From positions 1-32,445 of the IMG/VR virus record IMGVR_UViG_3300022752_000247: a stretch of 32,445 nt of DNA. One strand, 5' to 3'. The notes beneath the pieces were generated by a model. The model saw only the letters and a program-made list of their open reading frames with translations, did no database searches and was not told the DNA's origin. The stretch comes from a virus. A program made the position numbers and the translations under genes. Of the stretch, positions 9,701-17,375 are shown piece after piece (the first letter of the stretch is position 1; the number at the start of each line of letters is the position of its first letter).

Positions 9701-12700
9701 ATGATGGATCTCCTGGTTATCCAAATCCATTATCGCCACCGACGTTGCCTGATACAATGGACATTGCGGAACTTGTGATTCCTCCATATCCATCAGTGCC
9801 GTCCGACATTGACGTTCAGTTATTCAAAAACAAACGTTATACAATGAAAGACATTGGAAAGATTGAAGAGCGTGTAAACAAATTAGAATATTACACAGCA
9901 CTCAATTTGCTAGAAAAACAAGCAACAGATAAAGTCATTTTAGACGATGATGGTATTGATAGATTTAAGAACGGCATTCTTGTTGATCCATTTACAGGAT
10001 CAGGTGTCGCTGACGTTTCATCGCCAGTTTACAAAGCGTCTATCAATCGCTACGATAAGTATGTAACGGCATACGCTAACAATGAAAATCAAGTTGCTCT
10101 AAAATATACAACAAGCGGTTCTTCTGGTATTACTAGAACGACAGGTAATAAACTCATTCTATCATACTCAGAATCAACCTTCATTGATCAAGCATATGCA
10201 TCTTCAGCATTAAATTTAGCGCAGAATCTAACATACGCTTGGGTGGGCGATGTTTCATTGACACCACCTACTGATAACTGGTTAGATACTGATCGTGTTG
10301 TTGCAAACAATATTGTTATTGATAATTCAGGTGAATCGGATAACTGGAAGAAACTATCTGACGCATGGAATACTGAGATTGCACCAGTTAATCGTCATTG
10401 GATTGGTACGGTTGATGAGCCCAAACAAGTTGGTCAAAGTGTAGATACGCTCAATCAAGGCTTAGACATTCCTAGACAAGTTCGTTCTAATATTCAATCC
10501 GAATACTTAAATAAGTCTGAATTTTCAACGTCAATCAAAGAAAAGAATAAGTCTATTGATCGTGATGTTGATGTGTCTATCGCACATGAAATGCGAAGCA
10601 GAGACTTTGTTTTCAAAGCAACTGGTATGAAACCGGGCGCAAGACTCTATGCATTCTTTGATGGTATAGATGTCACATCAAGCTGCAAACAGATTCGCAT
10701 TCCATCAGGAAAAACGCTGCGTGATTTGTCTGATCAGTATGATAATGACGGTAAAATATCAGCAGCAGCAAATACAGTTTATTATAATTTAGTTTCTAAT
10801 GGTCTTTTGCGTGTAGAAGATAATTACGAAGTTCTTGGTATATTTACAGTTCCAGCAAATCGCTTTAAAGTTGGAACTAGGGAATTTAAACTGACAGATA
10901 GTTCTACAAATGCAGACAGTGGCACAACAACAGTGGCAAGAGAAACACTCCAAGCAGTTGGTGTAAGTCAAATCAAGAGTGTTTCAGTTTTAAATACTAG
11001 ACCATTTAGCATTTCTTTTGATGCAGCAAACGTTAGAAGTCTTCCTGGGCGCTTGTCTTCATCACTGGCAAGTGATGCTGCTGCAACCGTTCGTAGAACT
11101 GGCACAGTCACACCATTTACAGATGCACCTCGTAGACCAGATCCTCTTTCACAAAGTTTTTATATTGATGATGCATTCTATCCAGATGGTGTCTTTGTAA
11201 CTTCCGTTGATCTATACTTTAAGTCTAAATCAGATGACAATCATTTAGGCGTATCGGTTGAAATCCGTGAAATGGAAAACGGTCTTCCAACTAAGAAAGT
11301 GATTGGTGGTGAAAGGGCTAGAGTTCTTTCTTCAGCAATTACTACAAGTGCAACCGCAGGATCTGCTACAACATTTACATTTGATAGCCCAATCTACTTG
11401 TTACCAGGTAACGAATATTGCTTCTCAGTAAAACCTGATGGTAATGCAGATGACTTTGAATTGTGGGTTGCTGAATTAGGTCAGATTGATGTTACAAATT
11501 CTGATACAAGTATTAGAATTGATAGAAACAATGCACTCGTTGGTGGTGTTCTATTTACTACATCAAGTGAATACAACTATTCAGTCAAACAAGCACTTGA
11601 TATTAAATTTAAAATGAAGATTGCTACGTTCTCAACATCAACAACTGGTGTAGCGTTATTCAATAATAGTGCATTTTCAAATAATATAACATACGGTGCA
11701 TTCCAAACTAACGTTGAAGATTTAATTCCATCAAGAACCGCTATCACATACGAAGCAAAAACTGCTGATAGCACATACACTGCTGGCGATTTTTTCACAG
11801 TTAAAAATCTTGAACGTGTTATTCTTACATCACAAGCGCAGATTTCAAATACTACAAATGAAACTGCTGAAGCATTCAAGTCATTTACAGTTCGTGCATC
11901 AATGTCAACCGATAGTCAATATATCAGCCCGTACATTGATCTGACACGAGGCAATATTGCACTTGAAGACTTTATCATCAATAATACGACATCAAATACG
12001 CTGACTGGCACTGTTACCTATTCAGCGGCATCAAACGTTGTCGTAGGAACTGGTACAGCATTTACAACTGAAATTGATGCTGGTGAATATGTTAAATTTG
12101 GTGATCAATTTAGATTGGTCGCAAACGTTGTTAACGCAACTTATATGACAGTTTCAACAAACTTTACCGAGGCAAATGATGTAAATCAAACCATTTCAAT
12201 GGAAAACGAAGAGAATCCAGAAGGACCTTATGTTTCTGATACTAGATACATAACAAGACGGGTTGCATTAAACGATGGTTTTGAAGCGTCTGATTTAGTT
12301 GTTTATTTGGATGTAAATAGACCAGCCGGCACTGATATCAAAGTATATTACAAGATTTTGAATGAAAACGATAATGACACATTTGATGATAAATTCTACC
12401 AAGAAATGTCATTGAGTGGCACAAAAATATTCAATCAAAACTCTAGAATATATTCTGAAGAGAAATATATAGTACCAACAGCAATTAAAACTGGTGGAAG
12501 CACATTACTTTCTGGTACAGTTTTAATTTCTAGTTCAAATACAGATGTTGTCGGAACTTCTACAAGATTTATTGAAGATTTAAGAATAGGCGACACAGTT
12601 GCAGCTGGTGTTGCTAGAAGTCAGCGGGTGGTGTCAACGATTGTAAATAACACATTTTTAACAGTTGAAAGCGCATTTAGTACCTCAAATAATAGTCAAG

Positions 12701-12858
12701 ACATTTTCAAAGTGCTAAATAATGCTATTCAATATACAACGCCAGATAGTAAGACATTTACTGGCTTTAAATATTATGCTATAAAGGTTGTATTTACTTC
12801 AGATAATGAGGCGTATGCACCTAGAGTTAAAAACTTAAGAGCGATTGCATTAGCATGA
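6724..12858 (+). CDS. Giant DUF4815-type virion protein (baseplate/fibre attachment)
   Basis: A 2044-residue protein. The N-terminus (NPGGLNLNVSPYYDDYDEDKKF.RVLYVPGRAVQGRELSQSQ...Q) is the signature of the DUF4815 family, whose members are large tail or baseplate proteins of marine and other T4-like phages. Later parts include IGKIEERVNKLEYYTALNLLEKQA (about 1040-1065, possible coiled coil), a segment around DPLSQSFYIDDAFYPDGVFVTSVDLYFKSK (about 1475-1505) that resembles carbohydrate-binding-like beta domains of phage structural proteins, and an APRVKNLRAIALA end. Three GT.TxF..xL.VGD modules start at residues 666, 1760 and 1929. It replaces the T4 9-10-11 region and probably attaches the fibres. 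There is no good ribosome site (GGAATTAAAAAAAAC). The ATGA at the end couples it to the next gene. Confidence 0.85.
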   Translation: MANTNPGGLNLNVSPYYDDYDEDKKFVRVLYVPGRAVQGRELSQSQTYQQKQIERFANYFFKQGSIIDGCEQTLDLSMQYVKLQSTYNATSVNVNSFLLKEIVGANTGVKAYAGLVSDIEGTDPKTLFINYTAAGAVLLTVNTAPSTLTVGNTITFSTGNTATIRAWVTDPITAINTIYVSNVTGTLTTTTANTVLSTGSTQALNVTVITDKRSSSTFEDSELIFTANITGRAYANTATSDATQYIVDEGLSTEKTYTRGSKITVGDGVVYIADHFVKNSSQTVILDKYTNNPSYRIGFVPTKSYVDYIEDNSLVDNAAGTPNFQAPGADRLKIDTTLTKIALGETTDENEFISLLEVEDGISKKRKISGIESKLEEAIAKRTFEESGNYTLSDPKINIREHLSQSGNGGRFSSAEGGNNSLLLVEVDPFTAYVGGFRNEFIVKQNVSVDKGLDTQYVPQVKTQINSGNYVEVKEMVGSWDFMEATSVDLYDTAQQVVSNNAYSVATVRGSSIGTAKVKAIEYVSGTVGTADARYYLYLFDVVMNSGEIFDDVRSVYDSATPKRFADIVLDSNGNAILQEQSFDKAIFKLPYDAIKTLRDENNDVQTGFRFRKDFSVTFTTGVATISTTDSSETFVGTGALTTSQKNENYLVIINNSGANVETSALTGTVTATASSNVLSGSGTAFTTQLNVGDLIKANNETSKIASITNATYAILSSVRTVGASANTFTKILPAGTPVYLSGNGGSGATRTVTVSSPGTIQIDLKESATFTARVIATMDRADAREMTKILNYSANTNLDPSTHPNGLVGPYSLGRADVYQLRGIYQAANFSANATTSSTDVTSSYDFDNGQRDNTYEHATITPKVGVVPTGRLHVVYDHFTHDTTQGVGYLTINSYPIDDAATSNTTINTTNVPKYTSTRTGEVFDLRNCIDFRPIKTASTSLNPTDPGTYNVPTGGLHIPTPGSDFEADLIFYKGRRSKLYIDSKGSLGFNDGSPGYPNPLSPPTLPDTMDIAELVIPPYPSVPSDIDVQLFKNKRYTMKDIGKIEERVNKLEYYTALNLLEKQATDKVILDDDGIDRFKNGILVDPFTGSGVADVSSPVYKASINRYDKYVTAYANNENQVALKYTTSGSSGITRTTGNKLILSYSESTFIDQAYASSALNLAQNLTYAWVGDVSLTPPTDNWLDTDRVVANNIVIDNSGESDNWKKLSDAWNTEIAPVNRHWIGTVDEPKQVGQSVDTLNQGLDIPRQVRSNIQSEYLNKSEFSTSIKEKNKSIDRDVDVSIAHEMRSRDFVFKATGMKPGARLYAFFDGIDVTSSCKQIRIPSGKTLRDLSDQYDNDGKISAAANTVYYNLVSNGLLRVEDNYEVLGIFTVPANRFKVGTREFKLTDSSTNADSGTTTVARETLQAVGVSQIKSVSVLNTRPFSISFDAANVRSLPGRLSSSLASDAAATVRRTGTVTPFTDAPRRPDPLSQSFYIDDAFYPDGVFVTSVDLYFKSKSDDNHLGVSVEIREMENGLPTKKVIGGERARVLSSAITTSATAGSATTFTFDSPIYLLPGNEYCFSVKPDGNADDFELWVAELGQIDVTNSDTSIRIDRNNALVGGVLFTTSSEYNYSVKQALDIKFKMKIATFSTSTTGVALFNNSAFSNNITYGAFQTNVEDLIPSRTAITYEAKTADSTYTAGDFFTVKNLERVILTSQAQISNTTNETAEAFKSFTVRASMSTDSQYISPYIDLTRGNIALEDFIINNTTSNTLTGTVTYSAASNVVVGTGTAFTTEIDAGEYVKFGDQFRLVANVVNATYMTVSTNFTEANDVNQTISMENEENPEGPYVSDTRYITRRVALNDGFEASDLVVYLDVNRPAGTDIKVYYKILNENDNDTFDDKFYQEMSLSGTKIFNQNSRIYSEEKYIVPTAIKTGGSTLLSGTVLISSSNTDVVGTSTRFIEDLRIGDTVAAGVARSQRVVSTIVNNTFLTVESAFSTSNNSQDIFKVLNNAIQYTTPDSKTFTGFKYYAIKVVFTSDNEAYAPRVKNLRAIALA

Positions 12859-13094
12859 GATATATACCAGATAAAATTAGAATGAAAGAAATTGTGGGCG
12901 GATTTACTGAGCGTGACGTAGACTCTAAAGCGTTACTAAATACAGATGTAGATTCGCTTTTGAAATATAAAATTCAGAAAAGAAGACTGTCTAATAGTCA
13001 AGAGGTTGAAAAAATTCAAGATGAGGTGCGAAGTTTAAAAATGGAACTCATTGAAATTAAACAACTGTTATTAACAATAGCAAAGAGTAATTAA
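12855..13094 (+). CDS. Small coiled-coil protein between giant protein and fibre gene
   Basis: A 79-residue protein whose ATG overlaps the TGA of the DUF4815 gene (ATGA), a strong sign of translational coupling. The first half is polar (IVGGFTERDVDSKALLNTDVDSLLKYKIQKRR). The second half, about residues 46-75, has a heptad-like pattern (VEKIQDEVRSLKMELIEIKQ) and is a likely coiled coil. Size and position suggest a connector or trimerisation piece between the baseplate protein and the fibre, or a fibre chaperone. I do not recognise the family. The fibre gene starts 2 bases after its stop. Confidence 0.7.
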   Translation: MRYIPDKIRMKEIVGGFTERDVDSKALLNTDVDSLLKYKIQKRRLSNSQEVEKIQDEVRSLKMELIEIKQLLLTIAKSN

Positions 13095-13095
13095 T

Positions 13096-15120
13096 ATGCC
13101 AATTGCAAATGTAGAACTATCAAATACCTTTAATCAGTTTCGTACCACAACGAATGATGTAATTCAGCAAGTCAATGCGGCCGCATCAGCAAATGGTAAT
13201 TCAACCATCGTCGCTAGAGATGCTTCAGGATCTTTTACTGCGAATAATATAACCGCTACAACATTCTCTGGTTCTGGAGCATCCTTAACAAATATAAACG
13301 CATCTAATGTAGCATCAGGAACTTTAGCAAATGCTAGAACAACAGCTTCAAGTTCTAATGGCGCTTCAACCATCGTCGCTAGAGATGCTTCAGGATCTTT
13401 TACTGCGAATAATATAACCGCTACAACATTCTCTGGTTCTGGAGCATCCTTAACAAATATAAACGCATCTAATGTTTCTTCAGGCACTTTAAATGCTACT
13501 AGATTAGCAACATCAGGTGTTACTGATGGAGCTTATGGTAATAGTACATCCGTTCCTCAACTCATTGTTGACACCTACGGTAGAGTTACTTTAGCATCAA
13601 ATGTGAGTATTAATGGTATTAATCAATTTAATTATCACACAGGTAACGCAAACTTTCAAATTACCACTCCTTCAGGAAGTTCTTATACAGCGACAATTGG
13701 TCAAGATTTAGGAACAACTGCTAATCCAACGTTTAATAATCTTGTTGTTTCAGGCAATCTAACTGTTTCTGGAACTACAACAACAATTTCAGCAAACAAT
13801 TTAAAAATTGAAGATAATCTCATTTATCTAAATGATGCATCATCAAATACTAACGTTGATTTAGGTTTTGCTGGCAATTATAACGACGGTACATATAGAC
13901 ATGCAGGCTTGGTCAGAGATGCTGACGACGGTGTATGGAAATTTTTTCATCAGTATACTCCTGAACCTGATGCTTCAGCAAACTTAGACACTTCAAATGT
14001 AACATTCGTTTTTGCTCCATTAAAAGCTGGTGACATCACATCTAATAGTATTTTTTATGGTAACGGTTCAGGATTAACAACACTCAATGCTTCTAATGTT
14101 TCTTCAGGTACTTTAGCAAATGCTAGAACAACAGCTTCAAGTTCTAATGGCGCTTCAACCATCGTCGCAAGAGATGCTGGTGGAAATTTTACAGCAAATG
14201 GTATCACAGCAACTTCTGTTAGTGCTCCAACACTTACGGGTGTTGCTTCAGTTGCTACTGTAGCGAATACATCCACACTAACGGCAGATAATACAACAAA
14301 TGCTACAAACTATGTACCATTTACAAATTCTGCTACAGGCAATCAAGCACTCAGAACAAGTTTAGGATTTAGTTTTAATCCTAGCACAAATACATTAACT
14401 GCTGGTGTTTTCAGTGGTTCTGGTGCATCACTTACGAGTATTCCTAACAGTGCTACAACAGCTTCAAGTTCTAATGGCGCTTCAACCATTGTCGCTAGAG
14501 ATGCTTCAGGATCTTTTACCGGAAACACTATAACCGCTACAACATTCTCTGGTTCTGGAGCATCACTTACGAGTATTCCTAACAGTGCTACAACAGCTTC
14601 AAGTTCTAATGGCGCTTCAACCATTGTCGCTAGAGATGCTGGTGGAAATTTTACAGCAAATAATATAACTGCTGCTAATTTAACAACTTCAGGAATTGCT
14701 ACACTGAATAGTCAGACTGTGTTTAATTCGTTCATGAAAGAAAAAGCGAATGTTTCATCAACGGCTGCTACAGGAATCATAAATTTTGATGCTGTCACGG
14801 CGCCAGTTTTGTATTACACCGCAAATAGCACAGGAAACTTTTATTTAAATGTAAGAGGAAACTCTACAAATACATTTAATTCATTGACATCTAATAATGA
14901 AGCTGTTAGCGTAGCATTTTTAGCGACACAAGGTGCTACTCCATATTATCATTTAACTAATATTCAAATTGACGGATCAAATAATGCCATAAGATGGCAG
15001 GGTGGATCAGCACCAACATCAGGAAATGCAAATAGTATTGATGGATTTGCATTTACGATCATTAAAACTGCGAATGCTACATATACTGTGTTAGGATCTC
15101 AAACACAGTTTAAAGCGTAA
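13096..15120 (+). CDS. Repeat-built tail fibre protein
   Basis: A 674-residue Ser/Thr/Ala/Asn-rich fibre. It contains five copies of a module reading ST.VARDA(S/G)G.F(T)..(N/G)xITA, at about residues 36, 91, 354, 463 and 508, spaced by 55, 263, 109 and 45 codons. Between copies 2 and 3 lies a conserved fibre segment (NLKIEDNLIYLNDAS, HAGLVRDADDGVWKFFH). The C-terminal 140 residues (from about 535; FYLNVRGNST, VAFLATQGATPYYHL, QIDGSNNAIRWQGG, FTIIKT) match a domain I remember from the ends of cyanophage fibre-like proteins. It probably forms a trimeric shaft with a distal beta domain. It starts two bases after the coiled-coil gene without a visible Shine-Dalgarno. Confidence 0.85.
   Translation: MPIANVELSNTFNQFRTTTNDVIQQVNAAASANGNSTIVARDASGSFTANNITATTFSGSGASLTNINASNVASGTLANARTTASSSNGASTIVARDASGSFTANNITATTFSGSGASLTNINASNVSSGTLNATRLATSGVTDGAYGNSTSVPQLIVDTYGRVTLASNVSINGINQFNYHTGNANFQITTPSGSSYTATIGQDLGTTANPTFNNLVVSGNLTVSGTTTTISANNLKIEDNLIYLNDASSNTNVDLGFAGNYNDGTYRHAGLVRDADDGVWKFFHQYTPEPDASANLDTSNVTFVFAPLKAGDITSNSIFYGNGSGLTTLNASNVSSGTLANARTTASSSNGASTIVARDAGGNFTANGITATSVSAPTLTGVASVATVANTSTLTADNTTNATNYVPFTNSATGNQALRTSLGFSFNPSTNTLTAGVFSGSGASLTSIPNSATTASSSNGASTIVARDASGSFTGNTITATTFSGSGASLTSIPNSATTASSSNGASTIVARDAGGNFTANNITAANLTTSGIATLNSQTVFNSFMKEKANVSSTAATGIINFDAVTAPVLYYTANSTGNFYLNVRGNSTNTFNSLTSNNEAVSVAFLATQGATPYYHLTNIQIDGSNNAIRWQGGSAPTSGNANSIDGFAFTIIKTANATYTVLGSQTQFKA
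13201..13475 (+). repeat. Perfect 110-bp direct repeat in the fibre gene
   Basis: Bases 13201-13310 recur without mismatch at 13366-13475, an offset of 165 bases (55 codons), so the reading frame is kept. The unit encodes one VARDASGSF module plus its SGSGASLTNINASN linker. The third copy shares 59 exact bases with the second (13321-13379 and 14110-14168). Confidence 0.95.
14425..14640 (+). repeat. Perfect 81-bp direct repeat in the fibre gene
   Basis: Bases 14425-14505 recur exactly at 14560-14640, an offset of 135 bases (45 codons). The unit encodes ASLTSIPNSATTASSSNGAS and the start of the ARDA module. It uses ATT where the first repeat pair uses ATC (ACCATTGTCGC against ACCATCGTCGC), so the two pairs are separate recent duplications. 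Confidence 0.93.
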
Positions 15121-15142
15121 TTGAACATGGAGAAATAACAAA

Positions 15143-16081
15143 ATGCCTTTAATAACTACATTCGGCGGAATTGCAATTAAGCGATTTGGATTTTCTTCTG
15201 GGGCTAAAGCGTTTTTTGCTGAATTGCTGTTGATAGCTGGAGGCGGGGGCGGTGGTAGTATTAACGCATTTACAGGCGGAGGCGGTGGTGGTGGATATAG
15301 AACATTTTCAGGAGGATCGGCAGTAAGACTTGTTAAAGGAGATATACTTACTGTAACAGTAGGTGGTGGCGGTAGTGGCGGTGGAGGAAAAGGATCTAAC
15401 TCACGATTCGGATCATATTGTTCAACTGGTGGTGGCGGTGGAAGTAATGCTGGTGGCAGTGGTGGCGGTAGTGGTTCTTCTAGTGGCGGTAGTGGTAATG
15501 AAGGTGCATATACTCCAGCTGAAGGTTGTAACGGTGGTGGTGGAGGTCCATCACATCGAGGGCCTACGGGGAGTCATTTTCCAGTGGGTTCGAACCCTGC
15601 CGCATATCAAACCGGTGGCGGTGGTGGAGGTTCTGGCGCTGCCGGTTCTACGGCATCCGACTATAATTGGGCTGGTGGCGGTGGAAGCGGTGGAAATGGC
15701 GGTTCAGGAAGAGCAAGTAGTATAACTGGAAGTTCAGTTCATCGTGCCGGTGGAGGCGGTGGCGCTTATGGTGGAACCGGTCATGGTGCAAATGGTGGTG
15801 CGGGAGGAGCAGGAGGAGGCAGTAATGGTATAAGCTATTATGGATATGCTAGTTATGGAAGATCTGCGCCGCATGGTCATCATAGTGGTGGAACAAACAC
15901 GGGTGGCGGTGGTGGAGTTCCTGCTGGTGGTGGATCTGGAATTGTAATTATAGCATATCCAAGCACTGAAGCAGATATAACAACAATTGATGTTGGATTA
16001 ACATACAGCTTGAGCACTGTATCTAGAAGTGGATATAAGGTTTATTCATTCACAGCTGGTTCAGGAAATATAACAATATAA
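15143..16081 (+). CDS. Polyglycine-rich fibre tip / adhesin-like protein
   Basis: A 312-residue protein. A short N-terminal segment (GGIAIKRFGF) is followed, from about residue 32 to 270, by many runs of three to seven glycines broken by Ser, Asn, Tyr and His. LVKGDILTVTVGGGG and SGIVIIAYPS flank the glycine region, and the end reads GYKVYSFTAGSGNITI. The pattern AxLLIAGGGGGG...SGIVIIxYP is common in phage tail proteins with glycine-rich domains. Polyglycine helices with exposed loops form the receptor-binding tip in gp38-type adhesins; that role here is inferred from composition and from the place next to the fibre gene. A weak GGAGAA site precedes the ATG. Confidence 0.8.
   Translation: MPLITTFGGIAIKRFGFSSGAKAFFAELLLIAGGGGGGSINAFTGGGGGGGYRTFSGGSAVRLVKGDILTVTVGGGGSGGGGKGSNSRFGSYCSTGGGGGSNAGGSGGGSGSSSGGSGNEGAYTPAEGCNGGGGGPSHRGPTGSHFPVGSNPAAYQTGGGGGGSGAAGSTASDYNWAGGGGSGGNGGSGRASSITGSSVHRAGGGGGAYGGTGHGANGGAGGAGGGSNGISYYGYASYGRSAPHGHHSGGTNTGGGGGVPAGGGSGIVIIAYPSTEADITTIDVGLTYSLSTVSRSGYKVYSFTAGSGNITI
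15235..15945 (+). repeat. GGT/GGC-rich glycine codon tract
   Basis: This stretch of the glycine-rich gene is dominated by GGT, GGC and GGA codons and is much richer in G than its AT-rich surroundings. Long open frames in other phases here are composition shadows. Such tracts favour slipped pairing and local recombination. Confidence 0.8.
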
Positions 16082-16089
16082 AAAAAAAA

Positions 16090-16548
16090 ATGGCACACTA
16101 CGCACTATTAGACGAAAATAATATTGTCACTCAAGTTATAACTGGAAGAAATGAAGATGAATTAGGTATAAATTGGGAAGAATGGTATGGAAATTTTCAT
16201 AATCAAAAGTGTAAAAGAACAAGTTATAATACAAGACATGGTAAATATCGTGTAGGAGGAACATTAGAACTTCATCCAGATCATGGAAATGGGTTTAGAA
16301 AAAATTTTGCTAGTGTAGGATATTCATATGATGAAAATTTAGATGCATTCATACCTCCTAAGCCTGTTGCTACTCCAAGTTTTATATTGGATACTGATAT
16401 TTGTGATTGGATTCCACCTATACCTATGCCAACTGTTGAACCAGGTTATGTTGCTTCATGGGATGAAGCATCAATATCATGGAAAATTACACCAAGGTTA
16501 GTATCAGTACCAGTAGAACCTGAAGACAATAACTCCGCTAATACTTAA
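16090..16548 (+). CDS. Conserved small fibre-region protein (MAHYA family)
   Basis: A 152-residue protein. It starts MAHYALLDENNIVTQVI and contains WEEWYG, KRTSYNTRHG, RKNFASVGYSYDENLDAFIPPKP and SFILDTDICDWIPPIPMP. This is a conserved small protein I remember from many cyanophages and other marine phages, usually beside fibre genes; as far as I know it has no assigned function. The aromatic and proline-rich ends would suit a fibre tip, cap or assembly factor. The start follows the previous stop by eight adenines only, with no Shine-Dalgarno, so translation may rely on coupling to the glycine-rich gene. It is the last gene before a late promoter. Confidence 0.8.
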   Translation: MAHYALLDENNIVTQVITGRNEDELGINWEEWYGNFHNQKCKRTSYNTRHGKYRVGGTLELHPDHGNGFRKNFASVGYSYDENLDAFIPPKPVATPSFILDTDICDWIPPIPMPTVEPGYVASWDEASISWKITPRLVSVPVEPEDNNSANT

Positions 16549-16595
16549 ATTTAAATTTCTTAACATTATCATAAAATAAAAAGAATAATCGCACT

Positions 16596-16603
16596 TATAA
16601 ATA
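16596..16603 (+). promoter_or_regulatory. T4-type late promoter upstream of gp13
   Basis: An exact TATAAATA octamer sits in the 81-base gap before gene 13, 26 bases upstream of the ATG. T4 late promoters consist of this octamer recognised by gp55, with gp33 and the gp45 clamp as coactivators. An AAGGA ribosome site follows at 16619-16623. The rest of the gap is AT-rich with no other clear signal. Confidence 0.85.
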
Positions 16604-16629
16604 GCCATGTTACAATTTAAGGATTTAAC

Positions 16630-17373
16630 ATGGCTAAACCTACCACAAGAGAAGACTTCAAAGAGTATTGCTTACGCAAGCTAGGCAAGCCTGTTCTTGA
16701 AATTAACGTTGATGATACACAAGTTGAAGACAGGATTGATGAAGCGTTAGCCTATTATCACGATTATCATTTTGATGGAACGCAGAAAGTTTATTTAGCG
16801 CATCAAGTCACTGAAGAAGATAAGACAAACAAATATCTCACTATACCAGAAGCTGTTATAGGTGTTATCAACATCTTTGACATCGGCGATTCTTACTCAA
16901 CCAATAATCTCTTCAACATCCGTTATCAAATCGCATTGAATGATCTATTTGCATTCAATTATGGACCATTTGCGCCATACTACATGGCTCTTCAGAATGT
17001 AGCACTTGCTGAAGAATTGTTTGTGGGCAAACAAAGTATGAGATACAATCGCCATGTGAATAGACTCTACATTGATATGGACTGGGAAGCAAAGATTGTT
17101 ACAGGAGAATATATCATTGTTGAAGCGTACCAAAAAGTAGATCCTGAAACATACTCAGACGTATGGAGTGATCGCTGGCTTGAACGATATGCGACAGCAC
17201 TCATTAAAAAACAATGGGGTGAAAATCTGAAAAAGTTTGAGGGGCTTCAAATGCCTGGTGGTTTGACATTCAATGGTCAGAGAATTTGGGATGAAGCAAC
17301 GGAAGAACTTACAAAACTTGAAGAAGAAATGATTTCTTCATATTCTCTACCAGTTTCTGATATGATTGGATAA
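16630..17373 (+). CDS. 13: Neck protein gp13 (head completion)
   Basis: A 247-residue homologue of T4 gp13 (309 aa). Recognisable parts are the N-terminus (REDFKEYCLRKLGKPVLEINV), DRIDEALAYYHDYHFDG, the PEAVIGVINIFDI segment, the RLYIDMDW block and KKQWGENLKKFEGLQMPGG near the C-terminus, which is the best-conserved part of the family. gp13 joins gp14 at the neck, closing the packaged head and forming the docking site for the tail. It is the first gene after an exact late promoter, and gp14 follows with a 2-base gap. Confidence 0.93.
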   Translation: MAKPTTREDFKEYCLRKLGKPVLEINVDDTQVEDRIDEALAYYHDYHFDGTQKVYLAHQVTEEDKTNKYLTIPEAVIGVINIFDIGDSYSTNNLFNIRYQIALNDLFAFNYGPFAPYYMALQNVALAEELFVGKQSMRYNRHVNRLYIDMDWEAKIVTGEYIIVEAYQKVDPETYSDVWSDRWLERYATALIKKQWGENLKKFEGLQMPGGLTFNGQRIWDEATEELTKLEEEMISSYSLPVSDMIG

Positions 17374-17375
17374 GA

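Noticed and set aside
13164-13487. Long antisense open frame across the fibre gene
   Set aside because: It mirrors the direct repeats of the fibre gene and has no ribosome site. Similar frames at 14055-14276 and 14343-14624 are the same repeat read backwards.
15363-15725. Valine-rich frame inside the glycine-rich gene
   Set aside because: It is the GGT repeat shifted to GTG codons, a composition shadow of the real frame.
16547-16558. Perfect AAATTTAAATTT palindrome after the MAHYA gene
   Set aside because: It is AT-only and self-complementary with no loop or T tail, so it is not a terminator; it is likely to occur by chance in this composition.
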